Part shown: positions 1 to 11,576 of the stretch, one piece after another
How positions within the stretch are numbered: the stretch's first letter is position 1
Layout of the letters: each line of letters begins with the position of its first letter
DNA from: Lonicera japonica
Lineage: Eukaryota; Streptophyta; Magnoliopsida; Dipsacales; Caprifoliaceae
NCBI GenBank assembly: GCA_021464415.1
Contig: CM038465.1
Span: 21,793,839-21,857,838, forward strand
Direction of reading: 5' to 3'
DNA length: 64,000 bases
Translations under genes and position numbers: made by a program
Notes under the pieces: generated by a model
Database searches by the model: none
What the model saw: only the letters and a program-made list of their open reading frames with translations
What the model was told of the DNA's origin: nothing

Positions 1-275
1 TTTCTTACTCTCACACATCAATGAATGCTTACTAGTACATCTATTTATGGTCTCCTAGAGAATATTCTAGGCTCCGAGATATTTCCATGCACTCTAGATT
101 TTTTCATGGACTTAAGACTCTTCTAGGTAAAAGATAATTCTTAAAGAGCATTCTAGAATCCATCTTCCTTTTACATGATATTTGCTAGATTTGTATTGCA
201 TATTCTAGATAGAATATTCTAGAGATAATTCTAGAATATTACACAATCTAGAATTTTCAAAATTACTTTTCAACA
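1..275 (-). mobile_element. Copia-type LTR, partial, cut by window edge
   Basis: On the minus strand an LTR starts at 275 with TGTTG, immediately after a purine-rich tract (AATTAAGGGGGAG, minus strand, 276-288) typical of a retrotransposon polypurine tract. The LTR then runs leftwards out of the window and is rich in TTCTAGA-type motifs. PPT followed by TG is seen directly. Assignment to Ty1/copia rests on the GGGGGAG(TGTTG) style of junction and is an inference. It shares nothing obvious with the 3' LTR of the plus-strand Copia element at 7498. Confidence 0.6.
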
Positions 276-530
276 CTCCCCCTTAATTTTGAAAATTCAT
301 AATATGTAGCTCCCCCTTTGTGAAAAAATCCTTTTGGTGTTATTACTTCCTTCATCATCTTTTTCAACACAAATTGTGCAAACCCGATCATGCCACAACT
401 TGCTTGAACTTTGTTACTGTAGACACCCCAATCCATGACCCTTGCAAGAACCCTAATGACCTTCAAGAAGTGGTCCGGAACCCACCCGAACACCTGAAAC
501 TGCCCTGAAAGGGATTGTTGGCCAAACAAA
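276..530 (-). mobile_element. 3' end of internal region of the minus-strand Copia-like element
   Basis: This stretch lies just inside the polypurine tract of the minus-strand element whose LTR begins at 275. It contains a second GGGGGAG-type tract near 310-320 (minus strand), an arrangement often seen in the 3' untranslated part of plant Copia elements. An open frame of 88 codons (263-529, minus) crosses into the LTR. I do not recognise conserved RNase H residues in it, so it is probably not a real protein. No polymerase domain is visible to the right before the (TAA)n tract, so the element is probably truncated near 530. Confidence 0.4.
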
Positions 531-594
531 CCTATTTTTAAGGGGAATTGTCGCCCGACATTCTCGGTGGGTTATCATCATTACAATTTTAAAA

Positions 595-597
<3 letters not shown>

Positions 598-654
<57 letters not shown>
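598..654. repeat. (TAA)n microsatellite, about 19 units
   Basis: An uninterrupted run of TAA triplets separates the left-edge element from the plus-strand Copia pseudogene. The flanking 655-740 sequence is AT-rich and shows nothing else I can name. No 5' LTR of the following Copia element is visible here. Confidence 0.9.
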
Positions 655-655
<1 letters not shown>

Positions 656-740
656 GCTTTATGTTATTTCTATTTTGGCCCCATAACTTTCTAATTTTTT
701 TTCTTGCCCCAAAACTTTATGATTATTTATTTATTTATTT

Positions 741-1665
741 ATGACTACATTTGAAATTTGTATTACTATTAAACTTGAAGAAAATAATTATAGTCATTGG
801 TCTATGCTATTTCAAAATTTTTTAAAAGAAAGGGCCTTTAAAAGTATGTCACTGGTAAAGAACCTTGTCCCGCCGAAACCGATGCTAAATTTGATGAATG
901 GGAAATCAACAGCAATAAAATCTTGACTTGGATCGCCAATACCATCATCCCATCCATCAGTATCCAACTTGGTAGGTGCACCACCGCAAAGAAAGCTTGA
1001 GACTTTCTGGCAAAACGGTATGTTCAAACAAACATTGCCAAAAAATACAAACTGTAACTGGATGTTTGTTCTCTCCAATAGCAGCCCGGTCAGACAGTCT
1101 CTGATTTTCACTCCAGTATGTGTCTTATCTAGGTTCAAATTGAGCTAATGGAACCATAGTGGACTGATATGCACATGTGGGAAACCTTTCATGAGGAAAC
1201 ACGGCTCGTTCAATTCCTTATGGTGCTCAAAGAAGAGTTTGAGCCAATCAGAGCCTCTATACTTCACCATAAGCCTCTCTCTTTTGTTGAGGAAGCCTTG
1301 ACATAAGCAATCACTGAAGAAACTCACAAAGGCATTGCTCCAAACATGTCTTTCGTCTTCATCGCAGCTCCTCGCTCACAGCATGACTCTTTTAAACCAC
1401 CCACCGCCAATTCGTCACTACGCCCTCAACAAGCATTCTCCCGTTCGTCTAAAGACCCAGTTCAATGGAACTATTGCAAGGAATTCAGGCATATAGTAAT
1501 GTACTTCTACTCTCCTACATCTCGGTATATGCGCAATCTACAAAAATCTACCAGGTCATTTGCTGCGTTCACCATCAAACTACTGCAAAAAATTCGGACA
1601 AACGTTCATCTATCAGACTAGTCCTTCTTTTAACTCACCCACTACCCATGAAATTCAGGACATGA
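741..1665 (+). pseudogene. Copia gag region, broken
   Basis: The N-terminus of a Ty1/copia Gag (the structural protein that packages element RNA) opens at 741, with the usual early motif of a charged lysine-leucine stretch followed by NYSHWSMLFQ. Further right the frame reads through UBN2-like sequence (for example EEFEPIRASI near 1225-1255) but is broken by several stops and frameshifts. The region that should be a CCHC zinc knuckle (about 1465-1520) reads NYCKEFRHIVMYF, so only one cysteine and the histidine remain and RNA binding would be lost. No copy exists in duplicate B, whose homology starts later at 2259. The 5' LTR and primer-binding site are not recognisable upstream, so the element is also 5'-truncated or very degraded. 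Confidence 0.75.
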
Positions 1666-1667
1666 TC

Positions 1668-2413
1668 ACACTAGATCATCATACAGTTGCATTTGCTTTC
1701 TCTCCTCCACCAGGTATCTCTTCTCCGTGGTTTCTTGATTCTGGGGCATCAAACCACATGACATTTGACTCAACCAACTTCGAGTCATCCCGGCCTATGG
1801 GCTTATCTGCACAGATTTATACAGCTAATGGATCCACTATTACTTCTAGTCACGTTGGCTCCATAAAATCTAATAACGGTTTATCTGCCTCTAAAGTTTT
1901 TCTTGTTCCTCAACTATCTATGCAACTTTTATCTGTTGGACAGTTATGTGACCTTGGATTAATCGTTATCTTTCATGTTGCTTCAAATAAAGATCCCTCT
2001 TGTATTGCTTGTAAATTGGCCAAACAAACAGCTCTTCCTTTACTAATAGTACAACTTCATCCTGCTCTCCATTTGATCTTATGCACTCTGATGTCTGGGA
2101 AAAAGCCCGTGTTGTCTCTATGGGCGAGGTTTAATATTATGTGGTCTTTATCGATGATTCTTCTCTATACACTTGGAATTTTTTGCTTCATTCCCAGTTT
2201 GATTTTTTGAAAGTTTACATCGAGTTCGCTACTATGATTCAAACTCAATTTTCGAAAACTATCAGAGTCTTCAGATCCGACTCTAGGGGTGAATACTTAT
2301 CCAAACACTTTCTTGCGTTCTTAAAATCACAAGGGACTCTTCTCCAACTATCTTGCTCAGATACCCCTCAGCAAAATGGGGTTTGCAGAACGCAAACACA
2401 GACACATTGTTAA
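1668..2413 (+). pseudogene. Copia protease and integrase region, frameshifted
   Basis: The aspartic protease is marked by WFLDSGASNHMTFD at about 1728-1770, with the catalytic DSGAS. A degraded GAG-pre-integrase motif (CIACKLAKQ, about 2000-2030) follows, then the integrase catalytic core in another frame from about 2141 (VFIDDSS; RSDSRGEYLS; DTPQQNGV). An extra T at about 2383 (GGGGTTTGC where copy B has GGGGTTGC) shifts the frame right after QNGV and ends translation. Direct homology with duplicate B begins inside this domain at about 2259, which is the left duplication breakpoint. The product would have cut the polyprotein and integrated element cDNA; it is inactive here. Confidence 0.85.
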
Positions 2414-3432
2414 AACAGCCCGTACCCTTCTTGTCTCCTCGTCCGTACCTTTAGTTTTTTAGGGGGAAACCATTCACACGTCTGCCTTCCTTACTAACCG
2501 CATCCCCTCCGTAGTCAACAGTGGTTTATCTCCCTTCAAGCGTTTATATAGGACCACTCCCGATTACTCTGAACTTCGTGTGTTTGGCTCCACTTGTTTT
2601 GTGTTACTCCTAAAACGAGAACGAACAAAACTCACTCCCAAAAATGTCATGTGTGTCTTTTTGGGGTATGTAATTCAAAAAAACGGGTATCGCTGTTATG
2701 ACCCGACTACCAAACGGCTTCGCATTTCCCGCCATGTTACCTTTTGGGTAAATAAACCATACTACACCTTGTCCAAAGATCCAATTCCACAAACTATCAC
2801 ATCTCTTCCTGTCGACCTGTTTTCAGAGTTTCCTATAGCCGATACTATGTTCCCACCTCCCACTCCCCCTATAACCACTCATATACCTCTACCTGACTCT
2901 ATGACTGTCTGTCCACCTGCAGACAACTCTACGTCCTATCCCGAGTCTGTATGTCCCACCGACAGCCCTCTACTGTGCCCAGTCCGTTACAGACATCCAC
3001 TGGTCTGGCATTCTGATTATGAATGCTATCTCTCTACCATGCTGTCTCTCCTTGAGCCATCCTCCTATCGTGAAGCTTCTGCCGATCCTCAATGGCAGCA
3101 AACTATGGCCAAGAAACTTGATGCTCTGCAGAAAACAGAAACTTGGGTTCTCACGAATTTACCCACTAAAAAATCAGTTGTTGGATGTAGATGGATATAC
3201 AAGATTAAAACTAAGGCTGACAGGTGTATTGACAGATACAAAGCACGTCTTGCTGCCAAAGGGTACACTCAAGAGTATGGGATTGATTATGTAGAAACTT
3301 TTTCCCCAGTCGCTCGTATGACCACAGTTCGCACTCTTATCTCAGTTGCCTCTTTCCGTAATTGGACTCTTCATCAGATAGATGTTAAGAATGCCTTTCT
3401 TTATGGTGATTTACATGAAGAAGTCTACATGC
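2414..3432 (+). pseudogene. Copia integrase C-terminus and reverse transcriptase N-terminal part
   Basis: A long frame (2580-3527) carries the typical Copia integrase tail ([25 protein letters not shown]) followed by the RVT_2 reverse transcriptase start ([65 protein letters not shown]). The first catalytic aspartate motif ([10 protein letters not shown]) is intact. The reading frame is cut at 3432 by insertion of a solo LTR, and the last ~30 residues of the open frame come from that LTR. Copy B has the uninterrupted equivalent at about 40800-41825, with identity of roughly 92% by eye over a 190-base sample. Confidence 0.9.
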
Positions 3433-4020
3433 TGACGCGAACTCGGATCGTCTTTTTTAGCCAGGCTAATGGATCCTCAACCCTTGATACAAACGTAGCA
3501 AGAACCTTGAAATACGTCGAAAGATAGAAGGCGAAAACCTCAACCCAACGCTTAAAGAAGCGCGAACCTCGGTATAGTTGAAGACGCCACAATCAATTGG
3601 TGGAGAATTGATTGATAAGTTAAGAACAATTGAATTAATCAATTCAACATGTTCTTAGAGAACACAAAGAGAAAACTCTCAATATTATTAATCATCAAAA
3701 CTCTTCCTTAAAAAAACAATAATGTGCCTCCTTTAAATAGGAGTAAACAAAGCCTTAATCCTAATTCAAAAAGGAAACTATTTCATACTTAGAAAAGGAA
3801 AATAATAACATCTAGAATAATCCTAATGCAACAAGGAAACTAATAAATAATCTAAAATAAGCCCAAAATAATTCTAAAATAATAATAACTCTAGGAAATA
3901 ATTATCTATAATCCTTAGGCTTTAAGAAATATAAAATAAATAATTAAATTCTTTAGCCAGCCGGTCGTGAGAACACGCAAGAACATAGGGCTAATTTCTT
4001 GGTTAGGCTGGATCACATCA
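3433..4020 (-). mobile_element. Solo LTR (588 bp) inserted in the Copia reverse transcriptase
   Basis: Comparison with copy B, where the reverse transcriptase is continuous around 41818, exposes this insert. It begins TGACGCG and ends CACATCA, so it has the TG...CA ends of an LTR, and is flanked by CATGC (3428-3432) and CAAGC (4021-4025), a 5-bp target duplication with one mismatch. A TATA-like CTATTTAAAG lies on the minus strand at 3731-3740, suggesting minus orientation. No internal region or second LTR is present, as expected after LTR-LTR recombination. Family not identified. Confidence 0.8.
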
Positions 4021-4025
4021 CAAGC

Positions 4026-4520
4026 AACCTCCCCCTAGGCTTCCTCATTCCCCTGGACATGTTTGCAAACTTCGACGGGCTCTCTATGGTCTCAAACAAG
4101 TGCCTCGGGCTTGGTTTGAGAAATTGTCCACAGCTATTAAGCAGCATGGTTTTTCGCAGAGCTCTCATGATCCAGCAATGTTTACTTGCTCCTCTCTGCA
4201 TGGCATTATTATTCTCCTTCTTTATGTCGACGATATGATTATCACTGGAAATGATCTGAATGGTATATGCAGGCTCAAAGCTTATCTCTATTTATGTTTC
4301 GAAATGAAAGATCTGGGTGTCCTTTGCTACTTTCTTAGAATTGAGGTTACTCACTCCCCTACAGATTATTTTCTTTCCCAAGTAAAGTATGCTTCTGATA
4401 TTCTCGCCCGTGCGGGCCTTACTGATAATAAGACTGTCGATACTCCCCTCGAGATGAATGCCAAACTTTTTTCTTCTACTGGCACACCTCTACTTAATCC
4501 CACATTATACAGGCAACTTG
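4026..4520 (+). pseudogene. Copia reverse transcriptase, C-terminal half with YVDD
   Basis: The frame resumes after the solo LTR with the palm and thumb part of RVT_2: YGLKQ-type and RAWFEKL sequence, then the catalytic LLLYVDDMIITG near 4210-4250, FEMKDLG, and the VDTPLEMNAKL region near 4437-4470. The YVDD active-site residues are intact. The frame is then broken at 4525 by a second solo LTR and resumes at 6833. Copy B carries the same segment at 41819-42318 without the insert. Confidence 0.9.
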
Positions 4521-4525
4521 TGGGA

Positions 4526-6827
4526 TGTCACACCCCGATTTTTGGACCCCGAATACCCAATTAATACACATGTACTCGCGAGAGATGGCAAAAATCGACC
4601 GTTTAATTACCCAAAACAATGATTCAATGCAGACCCCATTCACAAACGAGATTTAACCATAACTTCTAAACGATAAGGAATTAAAGGAAACTCAACACAT
4701 AAAAAAAAATGAACATAATCCAATTTTCTTCTAGGTTCATGTGCTAGAATTTTTTATTTAGAGATTCAATCATTTTATACAAATTAAACAAAGAGAACAA
4801 TCATACATTCCTAACCCACTAGACTTTTTGGTTAGCGTGTGCACCTTAATTACATACCACCTCGCCATACTCTCCCATGGCATACACAGATCATCTTGCC
4901 CTGTGTCTCCCCGTATAACTAGCAGCCACTCCGAACCGAAACCCGCACGGGCATATCGTCTAAAGTTCCGACTTTCTTTGGAAGGCTAGTTATACGTTTG
5001 CGCGCCAAAACACTCGCCCTTCTGCGAGTAAAATCACATATAATCCACTCGTCTATTCAACAATAGAACGAGTACAACAACCATCACAAGCCCCCATCTG
5101 GCTTACGATCAAAATCATAAAATTCCATTGGCTTTCACCAAAATTTTCTTTTCACAAAAATCATGGGAAATCCACACAAGTGTTGAATCAAATCCAAGGT
5201 CAAATCATAATAAGGGAGCAGTGGCGTAATTAAGGAATTTTCCTATGACTCTAGTCAATTTTTAAGAATCCTATTCAAACTACACCAAAATCACAAGTTA
5301 AATTACACACAAACAAAACAAGAACACAAACAAACAAAACAAGAACACAAACATAACTTATAATCGACACAGCCACCAACTTCACATAAATTCTGGGAAT
5401 TTTTCAACAATCCAAAAATTCCATAAAAATTATACAATATAGCCTGATGTGTCTGGAGTCATATACAATTGGATTCAACTAAAAATCGTTTATAGTTTAG
5501 GAGTTATAAATGTTTTGGTGACAGATATACAATCTGTCTAGCATCAGATTCTGCAGTGCACTGTTTTTGTAACTTCAGTAACTCTCAACATAAAAATCAT
5601 ATTCGATCAATTCCAAAGCCCAGATTCTCCTAACACACGATATTAACTTGAAAAATATTTCCAGAATTTTACAGAAAAGTTTAGTATCCAAACCGAACTC
5701 AAAACTACAGATGTGTGACAGCAATCTGATCAACGTTAAGTATTTTAACACTCTGTTTTTGTAAAATTGATATCTCCCAAATTAAAAATCATATTACTCC
5801 AATTCCAAAGCCACAATACTTGTAACTCATAATATTAGTCTATGTATTTTTCTGAGATTTTAATAAAGACATATAATTGAGGTTTGTCTTTAAGAAACTT
5901 ATAATCAATTGAATAAAAATACAACAAACCATTTTCCCAAAAATTAGGTCAAAAGAAAATCAAAACAATATATACGAATATAAATCACAAGAGAGGGTGA
6001 GAATCACTCACTATAAATAGTAAAACCTAAATTGATCAACCAAAATAAATCTAAAAGAGCCGCCAATATAAATCGACTCAGAACAAATAGGTTATATATA
6101 TATATGTATATATATATATGCATGTATCGAAATCCACATAATAAAGGTGAGAAACACTCACTAGATAATCGAAAGGGGAAGAACCAAAAGTATTCTGCGT
6201 TTACTCGGGCTCCCTCTTGCGTCTCTTCTTCTTCTCTACAAGCGGCCACATGACAATAGATAATACGTAGTTTTCTCCTCTCCCTTGAAACCCTATATGT
6301 GCTAATAACCTACTTGTATTCATACTAGGGTTTTCTCATCTCAATTAGACCAACTAAAATAAGTTTTATAACAAATAAAGGAATACATATAAATTAACCC
6401 ATTAAATTAACCTAGTGGCCCATCTAATTATAATTACTCAAAACCTCAAACTAATTTTATTTTTCTCTAATTCCCGCAGGTCAAACTCACAGCATGGTTA
6501 AGTCAACTTTCAAAAATCATAACTAATTCATTAAAAGTCTAAATGTGGTGAAATTTGTGCTCAAACTGAAGCTCATCAAGTCTAGCTTAAAACAAAATTG
6601 GTTTCACACAAAAATTCTCAACATAATAAAAGATATGAATTTTCAAAGGAGAACATATCAAAACTTTAAGTTTCAAAACTAATCATATATATTTTAAATT
6701 ATAATTTTTAACACATTATAATAAATTGGCCACACAATAAATGCACCACAAAACAAATATTAATTTACAATATATGCATATAATAATTTGGAGTAAATAA
6801 GTATTTTAGAAAATTCAGGTCGTTACA
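4526..6827. mobile_element. Large solo LTR (2302 bp) inserted in the Copia RT/RNase H junction
   Basis: The insert starts TGTCACACCCCGA and ends GGTCGTTACA, and is flanked by perfect 5-bp target duplications TGGGA (4521-4525 and 6828-6832). Copy B is uninterrupted at about 42318-42324 (GTGGAAAG). It has no coding potential that I believe; overlapping frames on both strands at 6004-6253 are incidental. It contains a (TA)n run at about 6092-6120 and a short tandem repeat of AAACAAAACAAGAACAC near 5310-5350. The TGT(C/A)AC...GTTACA ends and length suggest a Ty3/gypsy LTR, but superfamily and orientation are inferences, since both ends read TGT.AC inwards. Confidence 0.85.
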
Positions 6828-6832
6828 TGGGA

Positions 6833-7480
6833 AGTCTCAACTACCTCACCATCATTAGACCTAACATCCGCCATGTTGTTTATATTGTGAGTCAGTTCAT
6901 GTCTGCTCCGCGTTCTGTTCATTTTGCTGTCGTTCTTCGCATTATCCGCTACATCAAAGGGACCTTACACCAGGGCTTGCATATTTCTTCTACATCTCGT
7001 CCCGTGTTACAGGGATACTCTGACTCAAACTGGGCTGTGATATTACTGATAGACGTTCCATGACTGGGTACTGTATTTTCTTTGGCAATTCTCTTATTTC
7101 GTGGAAAAGCAAGAAACAGACCGTCGTTGCCCACTCCAGCGCGAAAGCTGAATATCGTGCTCTCACATATACCTCCGCCGAAATTGTTTGGCTTCTTTGG
7201 CTGCTTCAAGATATGGGCATTAACCTTCCTGACCCAACACCCTTATTCTATGATAACAAAAGTGCCATCCAAATAGCCCACAATGATGTTTTTTCATGAA
7301 CACACTAAGCATATTGAAGGTGATTGTCACTTTGTTCGTCAGCACTTTCTACAAGGGCATATCCTATTACCGCACATCTTTTTCGAGCATCAAACGGCCG
7401 ACTTGTTTACCAAACCTCATGTGGTTGCCCGATTTCGGTTCCTCGTATCTAAGCTCCGAATGCTCTTCAATCCTCTGTAA
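6833..7480 (+). pseudogene. Copia RNase H region, frameshifted
   Basis: After the second solo LTR the polyprotein continues with LNYLTIIRPNIRHVVYIVSQFMS, RIIRYIKGTLHQGL, then the RNase H core (GYSDSNWA; SWKSKKQTVVAHSSAKAEYR; YDNKSAIQIAHN; KHIEGDCHFVR; TADLFTKPH). A base is missing after SNWA compared with copy B (GGGCTGTGATATT against GGGCTGGTGATAGT), and an extra T follows AHNDV near 7291, so two frameshifts break the frame. The polyprotein would end at KLRMLFNPL with a stop near 7480, just before the polypurine tract. Function in an intact element would be removal of the RNA template strand. Confidence 0.88.
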
Positions 7481-7497
7481 GCTTGAGGTGGGGGGCA

Positions 7498-7780
7498 TGT
7501 TAGATTAAGTTCTCCTTCTTTTATTGACTTGTTTTATCTTCATTCCTTGATCTCCTCCATGTTATAGAGATTTATTTTGACATTTACTGCATTTCTTAAT
7601 CTACTCCATGTTTTGGAGATTTGTTTTGACAATTGCTGCTATTTTCCTTAATTTACTCCGTACATAACTCTCATTTAATCCCCATATAAAGGGATCATTA
7701 TCTCCTTGTATAAAAACACACAAATATATATACAATAGCATTATTTCTTTTTAATTCTTATCACTCTCTAATTCTTATCA
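7498..7780 (+). mobile_element. 3' LTR of the Copia element (copy A)
   Basis: Sixteen bases after the Pol stop comes a polypurine tract (GAGGTGGGGGGCA; GAGGTGGGGGAG in copy B) followed by TGTTAGATTAAG, the LTR start. TATA-like sequences lie at about 7685 (CATATAAAG) and 7710 (GTATAAAA). Two imperfect repeats of about 63 bp (CTCCATGTT...GAGATTT, 7556-7670) sit in the U3 part. The right end is placed at the ...TTCTTATCA near 7780 by the TG...CA rule only; no 5' LTR is available to confirm it. Copy B has the same LTR at 43519-43801. Confidence 0.75.
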
Positions 7781-8954
7781 AAGCCGTGGTGAAAGGAATC
7801 ATACATGAACAACAAACCGTAACATATTTGTAACTAGGATATACCCGTGCCATCTGATAGGGTGAAACAAATATGATTTGATAATAGAATAAAAAAAAAT
7901 AACGTGTGATAAATCTAAATCGACATATATCAATCAATCTATTTTGAGCGCATTTTCTAATCTAACGTTTTGAATGACTACGGGGTTAATATATTTTTGG
8001 ATTAAGAAAAATTAAAAGTAAACCGGATTGGACTGACTTGTTTTTAAATTTTTAGAGATACTTTTAAGCATAATTTTTTATCTTATTTTAATCTCAGCAA
8101 AATAATTTTTTAAATAATTAAACTTAAGTCCAGATGTGAAAATAATCCAACCATGTTTGTCAGTATCATTTGAAAATAGTCCATAAATTGGAATGAGATG
8201 ACCAATAATGTCAAAATATATAAGTATGTCCTTAAATATTATTAAAAAAAAATCTTGATTTTTTTTACATAATTCTATAGTCAAGATGGATCTTGTTTAA
8301 TTGATCTTGATTAGTACAACTTTAATATTAATTTTTTATTTTAAGTATGCCATTTTTAATGTAGACAAAATTATTGGTGTGTAAAAGTTCATTGTGTGTA
8401 TATTATTGGTGTGAGTGTTTTGAATTTGATGACATCTTAATGTGTCTATAAGACTCATCTAAGAGTGTATAAATAATGCACACTATATAACATGTGAATT
8501 TTTAACCATTAGATTATTATATGTTTTGGAGAAAGTTTTGGTGAAAGATTGTATTTTATAATATAGATTTGGCCTTTCAAAATGTTTTATTTAAGCTAAT
8601 TAAAAATAAAATTTGTCACAACCTAATAATAATGCTATTTCTCTTTAGGCAATTTTGTACTGAAGCTTGGTAATTAATTGGTAGGGTGTGATCTTTGTAA
8701 GGATTATAATGCTATTTCTCTATAGTTGAAAATATTAAATTTTAAAATGACCATGAGAGAAATGTTTTACTTAGAAATTTTAAATAATGCACACTATATC
8801 ATCTGTGAAATGGTCAATAACCTACTACTCGATATGCTTAAACACATGTTTTGTATTATAATTTGTCCGTGAAAAGAAAAAAAAAAGAGTAAAAATTTAA
8901 ACTATGCAATTACAACTTTTATTTTAAACGACTAAATTAGGCCCTTTCAGTTCC
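7781..8954. other. Non-coding spacer shared with copy B
   Basis: AT-rich sequence with no convincing gene. It is colinear with copy B 43802-44932 at roughly 94-95% identity by eye, with a few short indels (for example about 60 bp near 8700-8780 present only here). I see no transposon ends or conserved frame. Confidence 0.7.
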
Positions 8955-8959
8955 TTAAT

Positions 8960-9850
8960 TGATGGGGTAAATAATAATTTACCATTGGCCTATAAAAGTA
9001 AAAAAAATAATTTTACTATTGGTCTACAAAGGTAAATTTCAACATTTTTTACCTCCGGTAAAATTCCAATTTTACCCCCGGTAAAATCTTATTTTTACCC
9101 CCGGTAAAATCTCATTTTTACCTCCTCACCTACCACACCTACCACATCTCACCTACCACACCTACTACATCTCACCTATCCTACCTACCACCACAAAAAA
9201 TGACAATTTTGCCCTTTATTTTTATCAAATTTACAATTTTGCCATTCTCCATTTACCTATAAATACCCCCCACCATTCATTCATTCAACACACAACAAAA
9301 ACATATCTTCTTTCTCTCTTAAGATCCATCTATCTCTTCCAAGAGATATAAAGCCATTGGCAATACAAATACAAGCCAATTCGGGAAGAAATAGAGGAGT
9401 CATATACTCTCTCTTTTCATACCTCCCAGAAATAGAAGAGTCTTATACTCTCTATTTTCATACCCCAAAAAATAGAAGGGTCTTATACTCTCTATTTTCA
9501 TACTCCAAAAAATACCAACAACCCTTATTAACTCTCTTTCCTACACAGTTTATCATTTATTTTGTTGAAATATTTGTAATCCTAATTCTATACTTATAAA
9601 TAGAATTAAGGAAATTATAGAGAGAGAGAAGTTGGTAGCTTGTATTATCATCCAAATTGATCGCCTTTGAGCTAATACAAAACAAGCACACACAAAAGGA
9701 GGACGTACGACTGGAATAGCATAAGCGCTACCGGGGGAACCTACCTTAAAAAAATGTCATGTGTTCATTATTGCGCCGCATTTATTTTTTATTCACCGAT
9801 ATTCGCTTATTGATTGGTTAATTATCTATCTCTAGATTTTGACACCATCA
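8960..9850 (+). repeat. 5' LTR of the non-autonomous element
   Basis: 891 bp, TG...CA. It contains inverted GGTAAAA/TTTTACC motifs around CCCCCGG (9050-9120), repeated CACCTACCACAC units (9125-9190), and three units of about 43 bp with AATAGARGRGTC.TATACTCTC (9388-9516). TATA-like CTATAAATA sits at 9260. An 80-codon frame at 9357-9599 is produced by the 43-bp repeats and is not a gene. Confidence 0.9.
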
Positions 9851-9928
9851 GTTGGCGTCGTTTGTGGGAACGATAAGCTCTCTAAAGCTCTTGTTCTTTA
9901 GAAATTACAAGTGAATTTTCGGTGAAAA

Positions 9929-10345
9929 ACTCGAAATCCCGCGGGTCTACGTAGCTCAATATTCTCGGGGGCATAACTTTGTGGTCGGAATTCCAAATCA
10001 TGCGATTCTGGAGTCCATTTTCAAGAAAATTTCAAGAGCTACAACTTTTCAGTTCAAGTCGTTTTCAAATTCGGCCATCTCAGGGTTCAAAACTTCGATA
10101 CAAACTTTCTGGAACGAAATCTCGCAGGCCTACGGTAATTCAATATTATCAGGCTCATAACTTTATACTCAAAACTCCAAATCATGCGATTTTGGAGTCC
10201 ATTTTGAAGAAAATTTCAAAATATACAACTTTTCAGTTCAATCCGTTTTCAAATTTTCCCATCTCGGGGTCCAAAACCGGGATACAAAGGTGCTGCGATA
10301 AAAAATGCAAAAATCCGGCAGGCTTATGCTAGCTCAATATTTACG
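9929..10345 (+). repeat. Tandem repeat of about 185-195 bp, two full copies plus a partial
   Basis: Units start near 9929, 10113 and 10302 with related CGAAATC(C/T)CGC(G/A)GG sequence and share CTCAATATT, GGGG.CATAACTTT, CCAAATCATGCGATT and CAACTTTTCAGTTCAA. They lie at the start of the internal region of the 8960-12444 element, where a coding element would have its leader or gag. Unit identity is moderate, so the repeat is older than the insertion. Confidence 0.8.
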
Positions 10346-10959
10346 GGCGCATAATCATTCACAAATCCGGTTACCCAAGGGGATAAAATCCAAAAAAGAG
10401 ATAAGTTATTTTTTGATAACTCATATATAATTTTTTATCTTTGTTTTAATATATCTAAAGTTGTATCATTTTCTTACGATCAATAATTTTTATTGTAGAA
10501 AAAATTGATGAGCTTCCAAAAAAAAATTACAGTTGAATGTAATTTTTATCAAGTTCATCTGAAAAATCACAAGAAAGAAATTTTCAGCAGATATCAAACT
10601 TCCACAAAGCTAAATGCAATTTTGAAGTCTATCAGACAACAGCAGGACCACCTCAACCCAAAGAGAATGATCATCTACTGCTGCACCATTGGTCAGAAAC
10701 CAAAGATTTCGAAAAAATTCCTATCACCATATAGGTCGGGGAGAAGGAACGAGAGGCCTGTAGCACATATTTCAAAGTCGGAAGTTTTTGGAAAGCTGTC
10801 TCCACAAAAAAAATGGGGCCATGCTTTAAACAATTGCAAGTGGAACATCTCCGGCACATTTATACAAAGCCCTCACTAGAGATACATATTATCTAGTCAC
10901 TCAAAAAAGGCTGAAGAATCCGAAGATCATCATCACCAAAAGTATAGCGAGTTTTACAT

Positions 10960-11290
10960 ATTAATGTTCCAAGCTCTACGACTTGCATCCAATGTCTAAC
11001 GAGTTCTACACATTGATGTTTCGAGCTCAACGAATAGCATCCGAGATCTAGCTTCATTGGACTACAACTCGAGATCAACGTCTAGCCAGCCTTACACAAT
11101 GATGTTCTGAAGCTCTAAAAGCTCTACACATTGATGTTTTGAGCTCAACGACTAGCATCCGAGATCTAACGTCCTTGAACTAAGACTCGAGATCAACGTC
11201 TAGCCAGCCTTACACAATGATGTTCTGAAACTCCAAGACTAAGGATTAAAGTCTAGCTAGCTTTACACATTAATGTTCCAAACTCCACAA
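10960..11290 (+). repeat. Tandem repeat of about 120 bp in the 3' internal region
   Basis: Recurrent modules include CACATTGATGTTTYGAGCTC, TAGCATCCGAGATCTA, ACTCGAGATCAACGTCTAG and TTACACAATGATGTTCTGAA, the last at about 11090 and 11212. They precede the polypurine tract of the non-autonomous element. No frame is conserved across units. Confidence 0.75.
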
Positions 11291-11576
11291 ACTTATGGTC
11301 AAGGGCTAACAAAGCCCTACACATCGGTTATTCGAGCTCCCCCCATGATTATTTTCCTCGACAAGTTTCCACTCTCACGCCTCAGCTTTGACAAAGATTT
11401 CTAATAAAGGTAAAAGACCTAACACATGCATTGAATTGTCGACCTTATTCGCCTACGAAGGATTCGGGCTTAAGACATCACGAACATCAGAGTTCAGAGT
11501 TACTACTAGCTCCCGGGTTGAAGGATATCCTCACCAATCAGCTCATCCGAGCTAAATGATAAGGATAGGGGGCAAT

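Noticed and set aside
6004..6253. Overlapping 73-81 codon frames on both strands
   Set aside because: Inside a solo LTR, including a (TA)n run; no domain or conservation.
9357..9599. 80-codon frame repeated at 11950-12192, looking like a conserved small protein
   Set aside because: It lies within both LTRs of one retrotransposon and is generated by a 43-bp tandem repeat; its duplication is LTR duplication.
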